Below, one piece after another: positions 36,991 to 45,368 of a stretch of 45,368 nucleotides of DNA. The stretch comes from Caulobacterales bacterium. Its GTDB lineage: Bacteria > Pseudomonadota > Alphaproteobacteria > Caulobacterales > Caulobacteraceae. Every line of letters starts with the position of its first letter. Positions within the stretch are counted from its first letter, which is position 1. The notes under the pieces were generated by a model. It was not told the origin of the DNA. It did not search any database and was given only the letters and a program-made list of their open reading frames with translations. The position numbers and the translations under genes are program-made. The stretch covers positions 1 through 45,368 of the forward strand of contig JACRBD010000281.1 in assembly GCA_016234625.1 (NCBI GenBank), read 5' to 3'.

Positions 36991-37013
36991 GGCGGCTCCT
37001 CGGTGTTTGACAA

Positions 37014-37056
37014 TGTCTCACATATGGGACATATCGATGTCACACAACTGGGACAT
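37014..37056. promoter_or_regulatory. Tandem operator-like boxes between divergent genes
   Basis: TGTCTCACATATGGGACAT (37014-37032) and TGTCACACAACTGGGACAT (37038-37056), TGTC-N10-GACA; TTGACA at 37007-37012. Confidence 0.6.
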
Positions 37057-37063
37057 AGAACGA

Positions 37064-37783
37064 ATGACCGCCTCCAATCCTGTTTCGGCCCGCCGCCTGG
37101 CCGGCGCCGCCATGACCGTGTTTCCGCTGGCCGCCACGGTTCCCTACGTCCTGTTGATCGACCGGTTCGGCTATGACGACATCCTGCGCGAGCCGCCGCT
37201 GGTGGTGCTCAGGGCGTTCCAGGACGGCGGGCCGGCGCTGGTGCTGATCTGGCTGGCCTTCGCCCTCTGCGCGGTCAGCTTCCTGTGGGTCGCCGGCTGG
37301 ACGGCCGAGTCGGTCAGGGCCCAGGGCGGCCGCTGGCCCCTGTGGGCGACCCTGGCGGGGGCGGGGTCGGCGCTGGTCCAGGCCATCGGCCTGCTGCGCT
37401 GGCCGTTCGTCGTGCCGGGGCTCGCCGCCACGGCGCTGGACCCGGCGGCGGACCCGGCCGCCCGGTCGGCGGCCGTGGTGGTGTTCGGGGCCCTCAACCA
37501 GTTCGCCGGCGTGGCCCTGGGCGAGCATCTGGGTCAGACCCTGCTGGCCGCCTGGACCTTCGCCCTGGCCGTGGCCGTCCTGCGTGGACGGCTGGCCCCG
37601 GCGCCGTTCGGATGGCTCGGCCTGGCGCTGGTCCCGCTGTGGATCCTCGGCCAGAGCGAACTGCTGGCGACCGTCGTCCCGGGCTTCCTGGTGGTCGAGG
37701 CCACGCCCATCGCCTTCATGGGCTGGCAGGTCTGGCTGCTGACGCTGGGACTGTGGTGGGTGGTGGTGAAGCCGAGGGCCTGA
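37064..37783 (+). CDS. Multi-TM membrane protein, DUF4386-like
   Basis: Several hydrophobic segments; divergent from tetR. Confidence 0.6.
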   Translation: MTASNPVSARRLAGAAMTVFPLAATVPYVLLIDRFGYDDILREPPLVVLRAFQDGGPALVLIWLAFALCAVSFLWVAGWTAESVRAQGGRWPLWATLAGAGSALVQAIGLLRWPFVVPGLAATALDPAADPAARSAAVVVFGALNQFAGVALGEHLGQTLLAAWTFALAVAVLRGRLAPAPFGWLGLALVPLWILGQSELLATVVPGFLVVEATPIAFMGWQVWLLTLGLWWVVVKPRA

Positions 37784-37798
37784 GCCCAACCCACCGCC

Positions 37799-37919
37799 GT
37801 CATGGCCCGACTTGTTCGGGCCACCCAAGAACACACCCGTTGGGGTGACCTGCGGAGCCGTCAGCTCGGACCCGGAAACATCGCCGTGCTTGGGTGGCCC
37901 GAACAAGTCGGGCCATGAC
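37799..37919. repeat. Palindromic intergenic repeat, copy 3 (GTCATGGCCCGACTTGTTCGGGCCACCCA ... inverted arm)
   Basis: Arms 37799-37827 and 37891-37919, exact complements. Confidence 0.95.
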
Positions 37920-38251
37920 GATTTTTCAGGGGATGGGGTGACGGCTAAGCTACGGAAAAAGAAGCATTATCACTAATCATCCGCATACGGATTTGATCCG
38001 AACCCGGATTAATCCTCTTGCGTCATGGAATCGGCGCGGCGCAGCGTCGGGGGACAAAGGAGTTCGCCCATGACGATCTCGAAGATGGACCGCGCGATGC
38101 TGTCTTTCGGCTTCCTCGGAGGCCTGCTGGTGCCGCGGTCCAGGCCCTCGAACGCTCGCCCGTCTCCGCCCAGGCCGGCTCCGCGGCCGCGATGAACGCG
38201 TCGCGTTGATGCCCGCTCCGGCACGGGCTAGGCTCGGGCTGGGGGCGCATC

Positions 38252-38614
38252 ATGCAGGACGATCCGGACGCGCAAGATAAACGGCGCCGCGTGATGGAGG
38301 CGGCCACAGGGGTGTACTTCGTGCCCGCCTATCAGGGGCATTGGGTTGCGGCGGTGCTGTTCGCCGCGACCATGGTCGGGGCGACGATGCTTTGGAGCTG
38401 CCTGCCCGCGGCGATGGCCATCCTGGGCGGCGGGGCGACCGGCGCGGCCAACGGCCAGACGGCCGCGACCTTCCTGACGCTCTACGCGGCGATGGCGGCG
38501 GGCCCGATCGCGGGCTGGACTCTGTGGGGCTTCCGGCGCCGGTGGGCCGCCCTGGCCCTGATGGCGCTGTTCGCCTTCTGCGTGGTCTGGCTGGGCCCGG
38601 CGGCGACGCGGTAG
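38252..38614 (+). CDS. Small membrane protein, unknown function
   Basis: 120 aa with three hydrophobic segments. Confidence 0.6.
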   Translation: MQDDPDAQDKRRRVMEAATGVYFVPAYQGHWVAAVLFAATMVGATMLWSCLPAAMAILGGGATGAANGQTAATFLTLYAAMAAGPIAGWTLWGFRRRWAALALMALFAFCVVWLGPAATR

Positions 38615-38615
38615 G

Positions 38616-40403
38616 TCAGCTTCCCAGCGCCTCGCGCTTCTCCTCCAAGGCCAGCCACTCGTCCTCGGCGGCGCCGAGCGCGGCGCGGGCCGTCTCGCCG
38701 GCCTTCATGATCCGGTCGAAGCCGGCAGGGTCGCGGCTGTAGAGGGTCGGGTCGGCGAGGGCGGCTTCGAGTTTGGCGATCTCGGCGGGAAGCTTGTGGA
38801 TCAGGGCGTCCAGCTCCTCCAGCCGGCGCTGGTCCTTGTAGGTCAGCTTGGCGGCCGCCTTCTTCGGCTCGGCCTTCGCGGCCTGGACGGCCTTGGCGCC
38901 GCCCGGATTGCGGTCCTCGAAGAATCCGGGGTTCTGGCCCATGAAGTCGGTCCAGCCGCCCGGCGTCTCGACCACCCGGCCGCGACCGTCCAGGGCGATG
39001 GTCGAGGTCGCCAGCCTGTCGATGAAGTCGCGGTCGTGGCTGACCAGGATCAGGGTGCCGTCGAAGTCGGCCAGCAGATCCTCGAGCAGGTCCAGGGTCT
39101 CCATGTCCAGGTCGTTGGTCGGCTCGTCCAGCACCAGCAGGTTGGCCGGACGGGCCAGGGCTCTCGCCAGCAGCAGGCGGTTGCGCTCGCCGCCGGACAG
39201 GCTTGAGACCGGCTGGCGCAGTTGCTTGTCCTGGAACAGGAACTCCTTGGCGTAGCCGGCCACATGCCGAGGCGCGCCGCGGACCATGATCTGGTCGCCG
39301 CCGCCGTCGGTCAGCACGTCCCAGAGGGTCTGGCCTTCCTTCAGTTCGCCGCGCGCCTGGTCGATGTAGGCGATCTGCAGGCCGGTCCCCAGCTTGATCT
39401 CGCCGGCGTCGGCGGGCAGTTCGCCCAGCAACAGCTTGACCAGGGTGGTCTTGCCGGCCCCGTTGGGCCCGACGATGGCCACCCGGTCGCCGCGCTGGAT
39501 GCGGGTAGAGAAGCCCTTGACGATGACCCGCTCGCCGAAGGCCTTGGTCAGGCCCCTGGCCTCGGCGACCCGCTTGCCGCTGGCATCCCCGGCGGCCAGG
39601 CCCATGCTGAGGGAGCCCCGGGCCTCCTTGAGCACCGTGGCCTTCTGCTGGCGCATGGCGATCAGCCGGCGGCGGCGGCCTTCGTTGCGGGCGCGGCGGC
39701 CGGTGACGCCGCGCTCCAGCCAGTGCTGTTCGCGCTCCAGCGCCTTGTTCAGGCGACGGAACTCGTCGGCCTCCGTGGCGAGGATCTGTTCGGACCAGTC
39801 GTCGAAGGCGGCGAAGCCCTTGTCCAGCCGGCGGACCTTGCGGCTCTCCAGCCAGAAACAGCGGCGGGTCACGCGCTCCAGAAAGGCCCGGTCGTGGCTG
39901 ACGATCAGGGCGGCGCAGCGGGCCTGGGTCAGGCGATCCTCGAGCACCTGGATGGCGAAGATGTCCAGGTGGTTGGTCGGCTCGTCCAGCAGCAGCACGT
40001 CCGGCGCCTCGGCGAACCCGCGGGACAGGGCCGCACGGCGGATCTCACCGCCGGAAAGCCCTTGCGTGCCCTTGGCCGGGTCGAGGCCGAAGGCCATCAG
40101 CTCGGCCTCCGCCTCGTGCGCCGCAGCGCCGCCGGCGGTGGCGTAGTCCAGCAGGGTCGCGCCGGTGATCAGCGGCTCCTGGGAGACGAACACCATCCGC
40201 GCCCCCGGGCTGGCGAACCGGTCGCCGGCGTCAGGCTGGATCTGGCCAGCGAGCATCTTCAGCAAGGTCGACTTGCCGGCCCCGTTGCGCCCCACCAGCG
40301 AGGCCCGCACCCCCGGTTCGATCGCCAGGTCCACGCCGTCAAACAGCATGGTCGCCCCGTCAGCGAGACGGACGTCTTTCAGGGCAAGGATCGGGGCGGC
40401 CAT
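38616..40403 (-). CDS. ABC-F family ATPase (Uup-like)
   Basis: Two ABC cassettes: GRNGAGKST, LSGGEIRRAALSR, GPNGAGKTT, LSGGERNRLLLARAL; no TM. Confidence 0.93.
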   Translation of the reverse strand: MAAPILALKDVRLADGATMLFDGVDLAIEPGVRASLVGRNGAGKSTLLKMLAGQIQPDAGDRFASPGARMVFVSQEPLITGATLLDYATAGGAAAHEAEAELMAFGLDPAKGTQGLSGGEIRRAALSRGFAEAPDVLLLDEPTNHLDIFAIQVLEDRLTQARCAALIVSHDRAFLERVTRRCFWLESRKVRRLDKGFAAFDDWSEQILATEADEFRRLNKALEREQHWLERGVTGRRARNEGRRRRLIAMRQQKATVLKEARGSLSMGLAAGDASGKRVAEARGLTKAFGERVIVKGFSTRIQRGDRVAIVGPNGAGKTTLVKLLLGELPADAGEIKLGTGLQIAYIDQARGELKEGQTLWDVLTDGGGDQIMVRGAPRHVAGYAKEFLFQDKQLRQPVSSLSGGERNRLLLARALARPANLLVLDEPTNDLDMETLDLLEDLLADFDGTLILVSHDRDFIDRLATSTIALDGRGRVVETPGGWTDFMGQNPGFFEDRNPGGAKAVQAAKAEPKKAAAKLTYKDQRRLEELDALIHKLPAEIAKLEAALADPTLYSRDPAGFDRIMKAGETARAALGAAEDEWLALEEKREALGS

Positions 40404-40464
40404 GGGGGGCGGTGTTTCCCCGCAAACCGCCTTTCAGGCAAGCGCTTTCGGCAAGAGGCAGGCT

Positions 40465-40863
40465 TTATGGCGCGATCAGTTCAAGGGTCGGGAAATAGGT
40501 CCGGTAACGCCTTGGATCGCGGGTCAGCAGGGGCGCGCCGACGACGGCGGCATGGGCGCCGATGAAGAAGTCAGGCAGGATGCCCGTGCGCAGGCCGCCG
40601 CGGCGACGGTATTCGAGGTAAGCCTTCGCGGCCAAGAACAGTCCGGCCTTCGGGCAAGAGGTTATAGAAACGCCGACCGACCCGAGAAACTCGTCAACGT
40701 CCTCGATCGCGGGAGAGCCGACGCAGAGCTCGGCGAATACGATGTCCGTGGCGACGAGCGGGCCTCGCGCCACCGCCCTGTCGAGATTGCGCTCGGACCA
40801 GACCGCCCAGTGGGGATCGGCCTTCAGAAGATCCAGCAGGACGTTGGTATCGACGAAGGTCAA
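40465..40863 (-). CDS. vapC: PIN-domain toxin (VapC-like)
   Basis: (L)TFVDTNVLLDLLKADPHW...DIVFAELCVG...GILPDFFIGAHAAVVGAPLLTRDPRRYRTYFP; TTG start overlaps antitoxin TGA. Confidence 0.9.
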   Translation of the reverse strand: MTFVDTNVLLDLLKADPHWAVWSERNLDRAVARGPLVATDIVFAELCVGSPAIEDVDEFLGSVGVSITSCPKAGLFLAAKAYLEYRRRGGLRTGILPDFFIGAHAAVVGAPLLTRDPRRYRTYFPTLELIAP

Positions 40864-41099
40864 TCCGGCTCGCCGCGGGTCAGGGCCATGATCTCGTCGG
40901 TCGTCATGCCGCCCTTCCAGGCGCCGCGCCAACGCGCGAACCGGCTTTCGACGGGTTTGCCGGCGCCGGCGCGCTCGATCACCATCTCGCCACGGTCGTT
41001 GAGGCGGAAGTCCACGCTTTCGCCGGGACCGACGCCGAGCGTCTCGCGGATGCGCTTGGGAATGGTGACCTGGCCCTTGCTCGTCAGCGCATTGCTCAT
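40860..41099 (-). CDS. vapB: AbrB/SpoVT-type antitoxin (VapB-like)
   Basis: MSNALTSKGQVTIPKRIRETLGVGPGESVDFRLNDRGEMVIERA. Confidence 0.92.
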   Translation of the reverse strand: MSNALTSKGQVTIPKRIRETLGVGPGESVDFRLNDRGEMVIERAGAGKPVESRFARWRGAWKGGMTTDEIMALTRGEPD

Positions 41100-41166
41100 G
41101 GGAAAATCCTTACCTTCCGCAATGAGAGTAATACCATACTCGGAACCTAAGGGAAAGGAGACCCCG

Positions 41167-41646
41167 TCACCCCTCGTAAGGCTCGTCCCCCCGATCCTCG
41201 TTCAGGTCCCACGCCGCGTATTCCAGGGCGTCTTCCGGCTCGGCCAGGTCGTCCTCGTTGATCGTCTGGCCGCGGATCGAGACGCCGGCCTTGTGGACGC
41301 TTTCCGGGTCGCCGGTGACCAGCGGATGCCAGGCCGGCAGGCCCTTGCCCTCGTCCAGGCGGCGATAGGCGCAGCTCTTCGGCATCCACTGCAGCTGCTC
41401 GATATTGCCCGGCGTCAGCTTGATGCAGTCGGGCACATACTGCTTGCGGTTCTCGTAGTCGGTGCAGCGGCAAAGCTGCCCGTCGAACAGGCGGCAGTGC
41501 ACCCGCGTCGGGATGACCTCGTTGATTTCTTCATCCTCGAAGCGAACCAGGCAGCAAAGGCCGCAGCCGTCGCATAGGCTCTCCCACTCGCCCGGAGTCA
41601 TCTCGGCGAGGGACTTGATCTCCCAGAAGGGTTTGCGCGCCATCAT
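41167..41646 (-). CDS. YcgN/UPF0260 family cysteine-cluster protein
   Basis: FWEIKSLAEMTPGEWESLCDGCGLCCLVRFED...HCRLFDGQLCRCTDYENR...CIKLTPGNIEQLQWMPKSCAYRRL. Confidence 0.93.
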   Translation of the reverse strand: MMARKPFWEIKSLAEMTPGEWESLCDGCGLCCLVRFEDEEINEVIPTRVHCRLFDGQLCRCTDYENRKQYVPDCIKLTPGNIEQLQWMPKSCAYRRLDEGKGLPAWHPLVTGDPESVHKAGVSIRGQTINEDDLAEPEDALEYAAWDLNEDRGDEPYEG

Positions 41647-41697
41647 GCTGGCGTCCTAAACCCCTAAACGCAGTAACCCAAGCGCGACGGCATTCCC

Positions 41698-43893
41698 TTG
41701 AGCGACGACTGGTCCCTTCCGCCGTACAGTTTCGATCCGCCGCCGGAGAAGCGGCCGGAGCCTGAACCCGAGCCGGAAGCGGCAAAGCCGGGCAAGAAGG
41801 CCAGGCCGCCGAAGGCCGCCAAACCCCCGAAGCCTCCCAAGCCGCCCAAGGGTTCGGGCAAGCCGGTCTTCGATGGCGACGCCGTCTTCGCCTGGATCCG
41901 GTCGCCCGGCATGCGCTGGGTGTGGATCACCATGCTCACCCGGTTCATCACCGGCCTGCTGGCCGCGACCGGGGGCGGGATCTACATCTGGCGCAAGTAC
42001 CTCACCGACGTGCCGCCGATGCCGGACCGGGCGGCGCTGTTCGCCGTCAACCGGGCGCCGGGCATCCGCTTCCAGGACCGGACGGGTGTGCAGGTCGCTG
42101 TGCGCGGGCCGCGCTATGGCGAGCGGATCACCCTGGACCAGCTGCCGGACTACGTCCCGCGCGCCTTCCTGGCCGCCGAGGACCGGCGGTTCTATCACCA
42201 CGGGGCCCTCGACCTGCAGGGCATCGGCCGCGCCGCCTGGATCAACTGGCGGGCCGGGCGGATCGTGCAGGGCGGCTCGACCATCACCCAGCAGATCGCC
42301 AAGGGCCTGTTCCTGACCCCCGACCAGACGGCCAGGCGCAAGCTGCAGGAGGCGGTCATGGCCCGCCGACTGTACAAGATGCTCAGCCGCGACGAGATCC
42401 TCGAACTGTACCTCAACCGCATCTTCTTCGGGGCCAACACCTACGGAATCGACGGCGCCAGCCGCGCCTATTTCGGCCACCCGGCGGCGAAGATGACCAT
42501 CGCCGAGGCGGCCCTGCTGGCCAGCCTGCCCAAGGCGCCGTCGCGCCTGGCGCTGACCAAGAACATGGCCGGCGCCCTCGAACGGCAACGGCTGATCCTG
42601 GCCAACATGCGCCGCGAGAAGTGGATCACCGAGGCGCAGTACCAGGCCGCCCTGGCCGATACGCCCAGACTGGCCCCCGGCGCGGTGCAGGAGGAGGGCG
42701 ACCTCGGCTACATCCTCGACTACGCCACCGTCGAGGCGGTCAGGATCGCCGGCCAGAACTCCCCCGACCTTGTGGTCAAGCTGACCATCGACAGCCGGCT
42801 GCAGGCGGCGGGCACGAAGATCGTCCGCGAGGTGATGGCGGGCGACGGGGCAAGGGCCGGGGCGACCCAGGCGGCTCTGCTGGCCCTGGGCAACGACGGA
42901 GCCATCCGGGCCATGGTCGGCGGCACCGACTTCGACGAGACCCCGTTCAACCGCGCGGTCCAGGCCAGACGCCAGCCCGGCTCGACCTTCAAGCCGTTCG
43001 TCTACGCCGCGGCGCTGGAGCGGGGCGTGCTGCCCACCGACCAGCGCGAGGACAGTCCGGTCAAGTTCGGCGAATGGGCCCCGGAGAACTACGGCGGCGG
43101 CTACAGCGGCACGGTGACCATCGCCCAGGCCCTGGCCAGATCGATCAACACCGTGGCGGCCAAGCTGGGCCAGGAGGTCGGCGGCTCGGCGATGGGCGAG
43201 CTGGCCCGGCGCTTCGGCCTGAGCACCATCCCGGCCAATCCCGACCTGTCCGTCGCCCTGGGCTCCTATGAGGTGACGCTGCTGCAGCTGGTCAGCGCCT
43301 TCCAGGTCTTCCAGCAAGGCGGCCAGCGGCGCACGCCCTGGATCATCGAGAGCATCACCACTGTCGCCGGCGAGTCGATCTACCTGCGCGCGCCATCGGC
43401 GACCGGAACGCCGGTCTACGACATCGCCAAGGCCTCGATGATGGTCAACATGATGAAGGGGGTCATCGAGCGCGGCACCGGCGCGCGGGCGGCGTTCGGC
43501 CGCCCGGCCGCGGGCAAGACGGGCACCAGCCAGAACTGGCGCGACGCCTGGTTCGTCGGCTTCACCCCGGACCTGACCGCCGGTATCTGGATCGGCAACG
43601 ACGACGACCGGCCGATGAACAAGGTCGCCGGCGGCACCCTGCCGGCGGCCATCTGGCGGCGGTTCATGATCATCGCCCACGAGGGCCTGCCGGCGCGCGA
43701 TTTCGACTGGCTGATGCCCGACCCGATCCCCGAGGAAGAGGCCGACCCGCGCAACCCCTTCTACAGCGACCTGGCCGGCGACTTCGCCCGGACCGCGGAC
43801 GCGCTGGAGCCGGCGATCGAGCCCGAGACCCCGCCCGTTCCCGCCGAGCCGTCCAGGCCGGAACTGCCGGCGGGAGAAGTGATCCCGTACTAA
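41698..43893 (+). CDS. Bifunctional transglycosylase/transpeptidase penicillin-binding protein (PBP1A-type)
   Basis: AAEDRRFYHHGALDLQGI, GGSTITQQIAK, PGSTFKPFVYAAALE, RSINTVA, GKTGTSQNWRDAWFVGF; TTG start. Confidence 0.93.
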   Translation: MSDDWSLPPYSFDPPPEKRPEPEPEPEAAKPGKKARPPKAAKPPKPPKPPKGSGKPVFDGDAVFAWIRSPGMRWVWITMLTRFITGLLAATGGGIYIWRKYLTDVPPMPDRAALFAVNRAPGIRFQDRTGVQVAVRGPRYGERITLDQLPDYVPRAFLAAEDRRFYHHGALDLQGIGRAAWINWRAGRIVQGGSTITQQIAKGLFLTPDQTARRKLQEAVMARRLYKMLSRDEILELYLNRIFFGANTYGIDGASRAYFGHPAAKMTIAEAALLASLPKAPSRLALTKNMAGALERQRLILANMRREKWITEAQYQAALADTPRLAPGAVQEEGDLGYILDYATVEAVRIAGQNSPDLVVKLTIDSRLQAAGTKIVREVMAGDGARAGATQAALLALGNDGAIRAMVGGTDFDETPFNRAVQARRQPGSTFKPFVYAAALERGVLPTDQREDSPVKFGEWAPENYGGGYSGTVTIAQALARSINTVAAKLGQEVGGSAMGELARRFGLSTIPANPDLSVALGSYEVTLLQLVSAFQVFQQGGQRRTPWIIESITTVAGESIYLRAPSATGTPVYDIAKASMMVNMMKGVIERGTGARAAFGRPAAGKTGTSQNWRDAWFVGFTPDLTAGIWIGNDDDRPMNKVAGGTLPAAIWRRFMIIAHEGLPARDFDWLMPDPIPEEEADPRNPFYSDLAGDFARTADALEPAIEPETPPVPAEPSRPELPAGEVIPY

Positions 43894-43896
43894 TCC

Positions 43897-44054
43897 TTCC
43901 TCTCCGCGAAGCGGGGAGGGGGACCATGCGGAGCATGGTGGAGGGGCGGCGGCGGACTTGCCGGAAGGTCCGGAATTCAGGATGGGCCGCTCCCGCCGGC
44001 GCTGACCCCTCCACCGCCCTCCGGGCGGTCCCCCTCCCCGACTTCGCGGGGAGG
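43897..44054. repeat. Intergenic inverted repeat (CTCTCCGCGAAGCGGGGAGGGGGACC / GGTCCCCCTCCCCGACTTCGCGGGGAGGA)
   Basis: Complementary outer arms and GGAGGGGcgGCGG/CCGCCCTCC-type inner arms. Confidence 0.8.
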
Positions 44055-44175
44055 AGTGCGGGGTCGGGGAGGATTGTTCGCGGAGTCATCGCGACAAACC
44101 CCAGCCTTTCCAACGCCTTCCAACTTTATCGCGCTGAATCCGCCGTGGCGCCCGCTGGTCCCGTACCTTTAGCGC

Positions 44176-44595
44176 ATGCCCAGAAAACCAACCGGAGCGG
44201 CGGCGCTGCTCGCCGGCCTCGCTGAAGAGCAGGCCCGCGGGCTGCGCGAGGACGCCGACATGATCAACGACCTTCCCAAACCCGACAGCTACGCCGCGCT
44301 GACCCAGCGCGTGCGGCTGCGCGGGGTGATCGCCCGCTCCGGCGTGGCGCTGCACAAATTGCTGGACCAGGAGGACGACCGTCGCGACGGCGCTTCCGAC
44401 CAAAACGAGGCCGACATGGATGACAGACCCGAAGACCCCGACGCTATCGAACGAAAATACATGGACCTTCAGGACCTCGTCCGTCGATTCCGTGATCGAG
44501 ATGACGCCGGAGCAGATCAGGGCGAGGGTGCCGGAGAACGAAGTGGACATTGTCCGGGCCAACTGGCTCCTCCGGGCGAACAAAGAGCAGCTTAG
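44176..44595 (+). CDS. Small protein upstream of phage/GTA terminase
   Basis: 139 aa ORF; 3' end overlaps terminase start, so true end uncertain. Confidence 0.5.
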   Translation: MPRKPTGAAALLAGLAEEQARGLREDADMINDLPKPDSYAALTQRVRLRGVIARSGVALHKLLDQEDDRRDGASDQNEADMDDRPEDPDAIERKYMDLQDLVRRFRDRDDAGADQGEGAGERSGHCPGQLAPPGEQRAA

Positions 44596-45368
44596 GCGGG
44601 ACCGCCACTGGCGCACCTGGCTGCTGCTGGGCGGGCGCGGCTCGGGCAAGACCTGGGTCGGCGCCGGCTGGATGGTCGAGAAGGCCTGGCATGGCGGCCG
44701 GTTCGCCCTGGTCGGGCCCAGCCTGCATGACGTGCAGGAGGTGATGATCGAGGGCCCCTCGGGCCTGCGGGCCCAGAGCCCGCGCGGCCTGCGGTTCCGG
44801 TACGAAAAAACGCGCCGCCGGGTGGTCTGGAGCGCCACCGGCGCCGAGGCCCACATCTTCTCCGCCGAGGACGCCGACAGCCTGCGCGGGCCGCAGTTTC
44901 ACGCGGCCTGGGCCGACGAATTCTGCGCCTGGCGAAGGCCCGGCGACGTGCTGGCCATGTTGCGCTTCGGCCTGCGGCTGGGTGAGCTGCCCCAGCTGCT
45001 GGTGACCACCACGCCCCGGCCGATCCCGGCCCTGCGCCGCTTGCGGGTCGAGGCCGGGACGGTCGACACGGTGATCCCGACGCGGACCAACGCCCACAAC
45101 CTGGCCCCGGCCTTCGTCGAAACGCTCAACAGCATCTATGGCGGCACCAGCCTGGCCGCCCAGGAGCTGGACGGGCTGATCGTCGAGGGCGAGGGCGCCC
45201 TGTGGACGGCGGCGGGCCTGGCGGCCTGTCGCGGCCCGCGCCCGCCGGACTTCGACCGGGTGGTGGTGGCCGTCGATCCGCCCGCCAGCGCCGCCGGCGA
45301 CGCCTGCGGCATCATCGTGGCCGGTCGGCGGGGCGACCGCGCCTTTGTGCTGGCCGACCTGACCGAGA
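44420..45368 (+). CDS. Terminase large subunit (phage/gene-transfer-agent type), truncated by window edge
   Basis: Open frame from ATG 44420: ...EMTPEQIRARVPENEVDIVRANWLLRANKEQLRRDRHWRTWLLLGGRGSGKTWVGAGWMVEKAWHGGRFALVGPS; no stop before the end. Confidence 0.88.
   Translation, partial: MTDPKTPTLSNENTWTFRTSSVDSVIEMTPEQIRARVPENEVDIVRANWLLRANKEQLRRDRHWRTWLLLGGRGSGKTWVGAGWMVEKAWHGGRFALVGPSLHDVQEVMIEGPSGLRAQSPRGLRFRYEKTRRRVVWSATGAEAHIFSAEDADSLRGPQFHAAWADEFCAWRRPGDVLAMLRFGLRLGELPQLLVTTTPRPIPALRRLRVEAGTVDTVIPTRTNAHNLAPAFVETLNSIYGGTSLAAQELDGLIVEGEGALWTAAGLAACRGPRPPDFDRVVVAVDPPASAAGDACGIIVAGRRGDRAFVLADLTE

Noticed and set aside
39222-40565. 447-aa plus-strand ORF
   Set aside because: Antisense shadow of the ABC-F ATPase
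41656-43680. 674-aa minus-strand ORF
   Set aside because: Antisense shadow of the PBP gene, low-complexity composition
1-45368. CRISPR arrays, rRNA and tRNA genes
   Set aside because: No regularly spaced direct repeats and no tRNA/rRNA signature recognised; the repeats found are inverted and dispersed

Overview
GC-rich alphaproteobacterial chromosome segment, Caulobacteraceae-like by gene content (inference). Most of it is ordinary host genes: TetR regulators, a serine hydrolase, an SDR, acyl-CoA dehydrogenases, an ABC-F ATPase, a PBP1A-type enzyme, and the start of a phage/GTA-type terminase at the right edge. The main structural observation is at dusA. The intact dusA 5' end (ATG 23101) and a displaced, truncated copy of a dusA 5' end (LSVAPMMDWT-stop, 6618-6674) share a 14-bp direct repeat, ATGATGGACTGGAC. 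Together they bound about 16.46 kb, as expected for a dusA-integrated genomic island, although no integrase is recognisable inside. The island's left half is defence/toxin-like: hipBA with paired operators, a decayed TOTE-type primase-helicase, a SWIM-SNF2 helicase, a DUF6429 protein, a restriction-endonuclease remnant, and an AbiEi-like/Fic fusion. Its right half holds the best candidate for an undescribed system: an operon of a CsgG/HfaB-like secretion protein, two small secreted Ala/Ser/Thr/Asn-rich proteins, a DUF4239-like membrane protein and an HWE histidine kinase. Divergent from it lie a REC-EAL protein, a REC-MarR protein and a frameshifted PAS histidine kinase. Other observations are three toxin-antitoxin loci with readable promoter/operator architecture, several families of palindromic intergenic repeats, and a tandemly duplicated small-secreted-protein/TonB-like gene pair. 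All calls come from reading the sequence; no database search was run.
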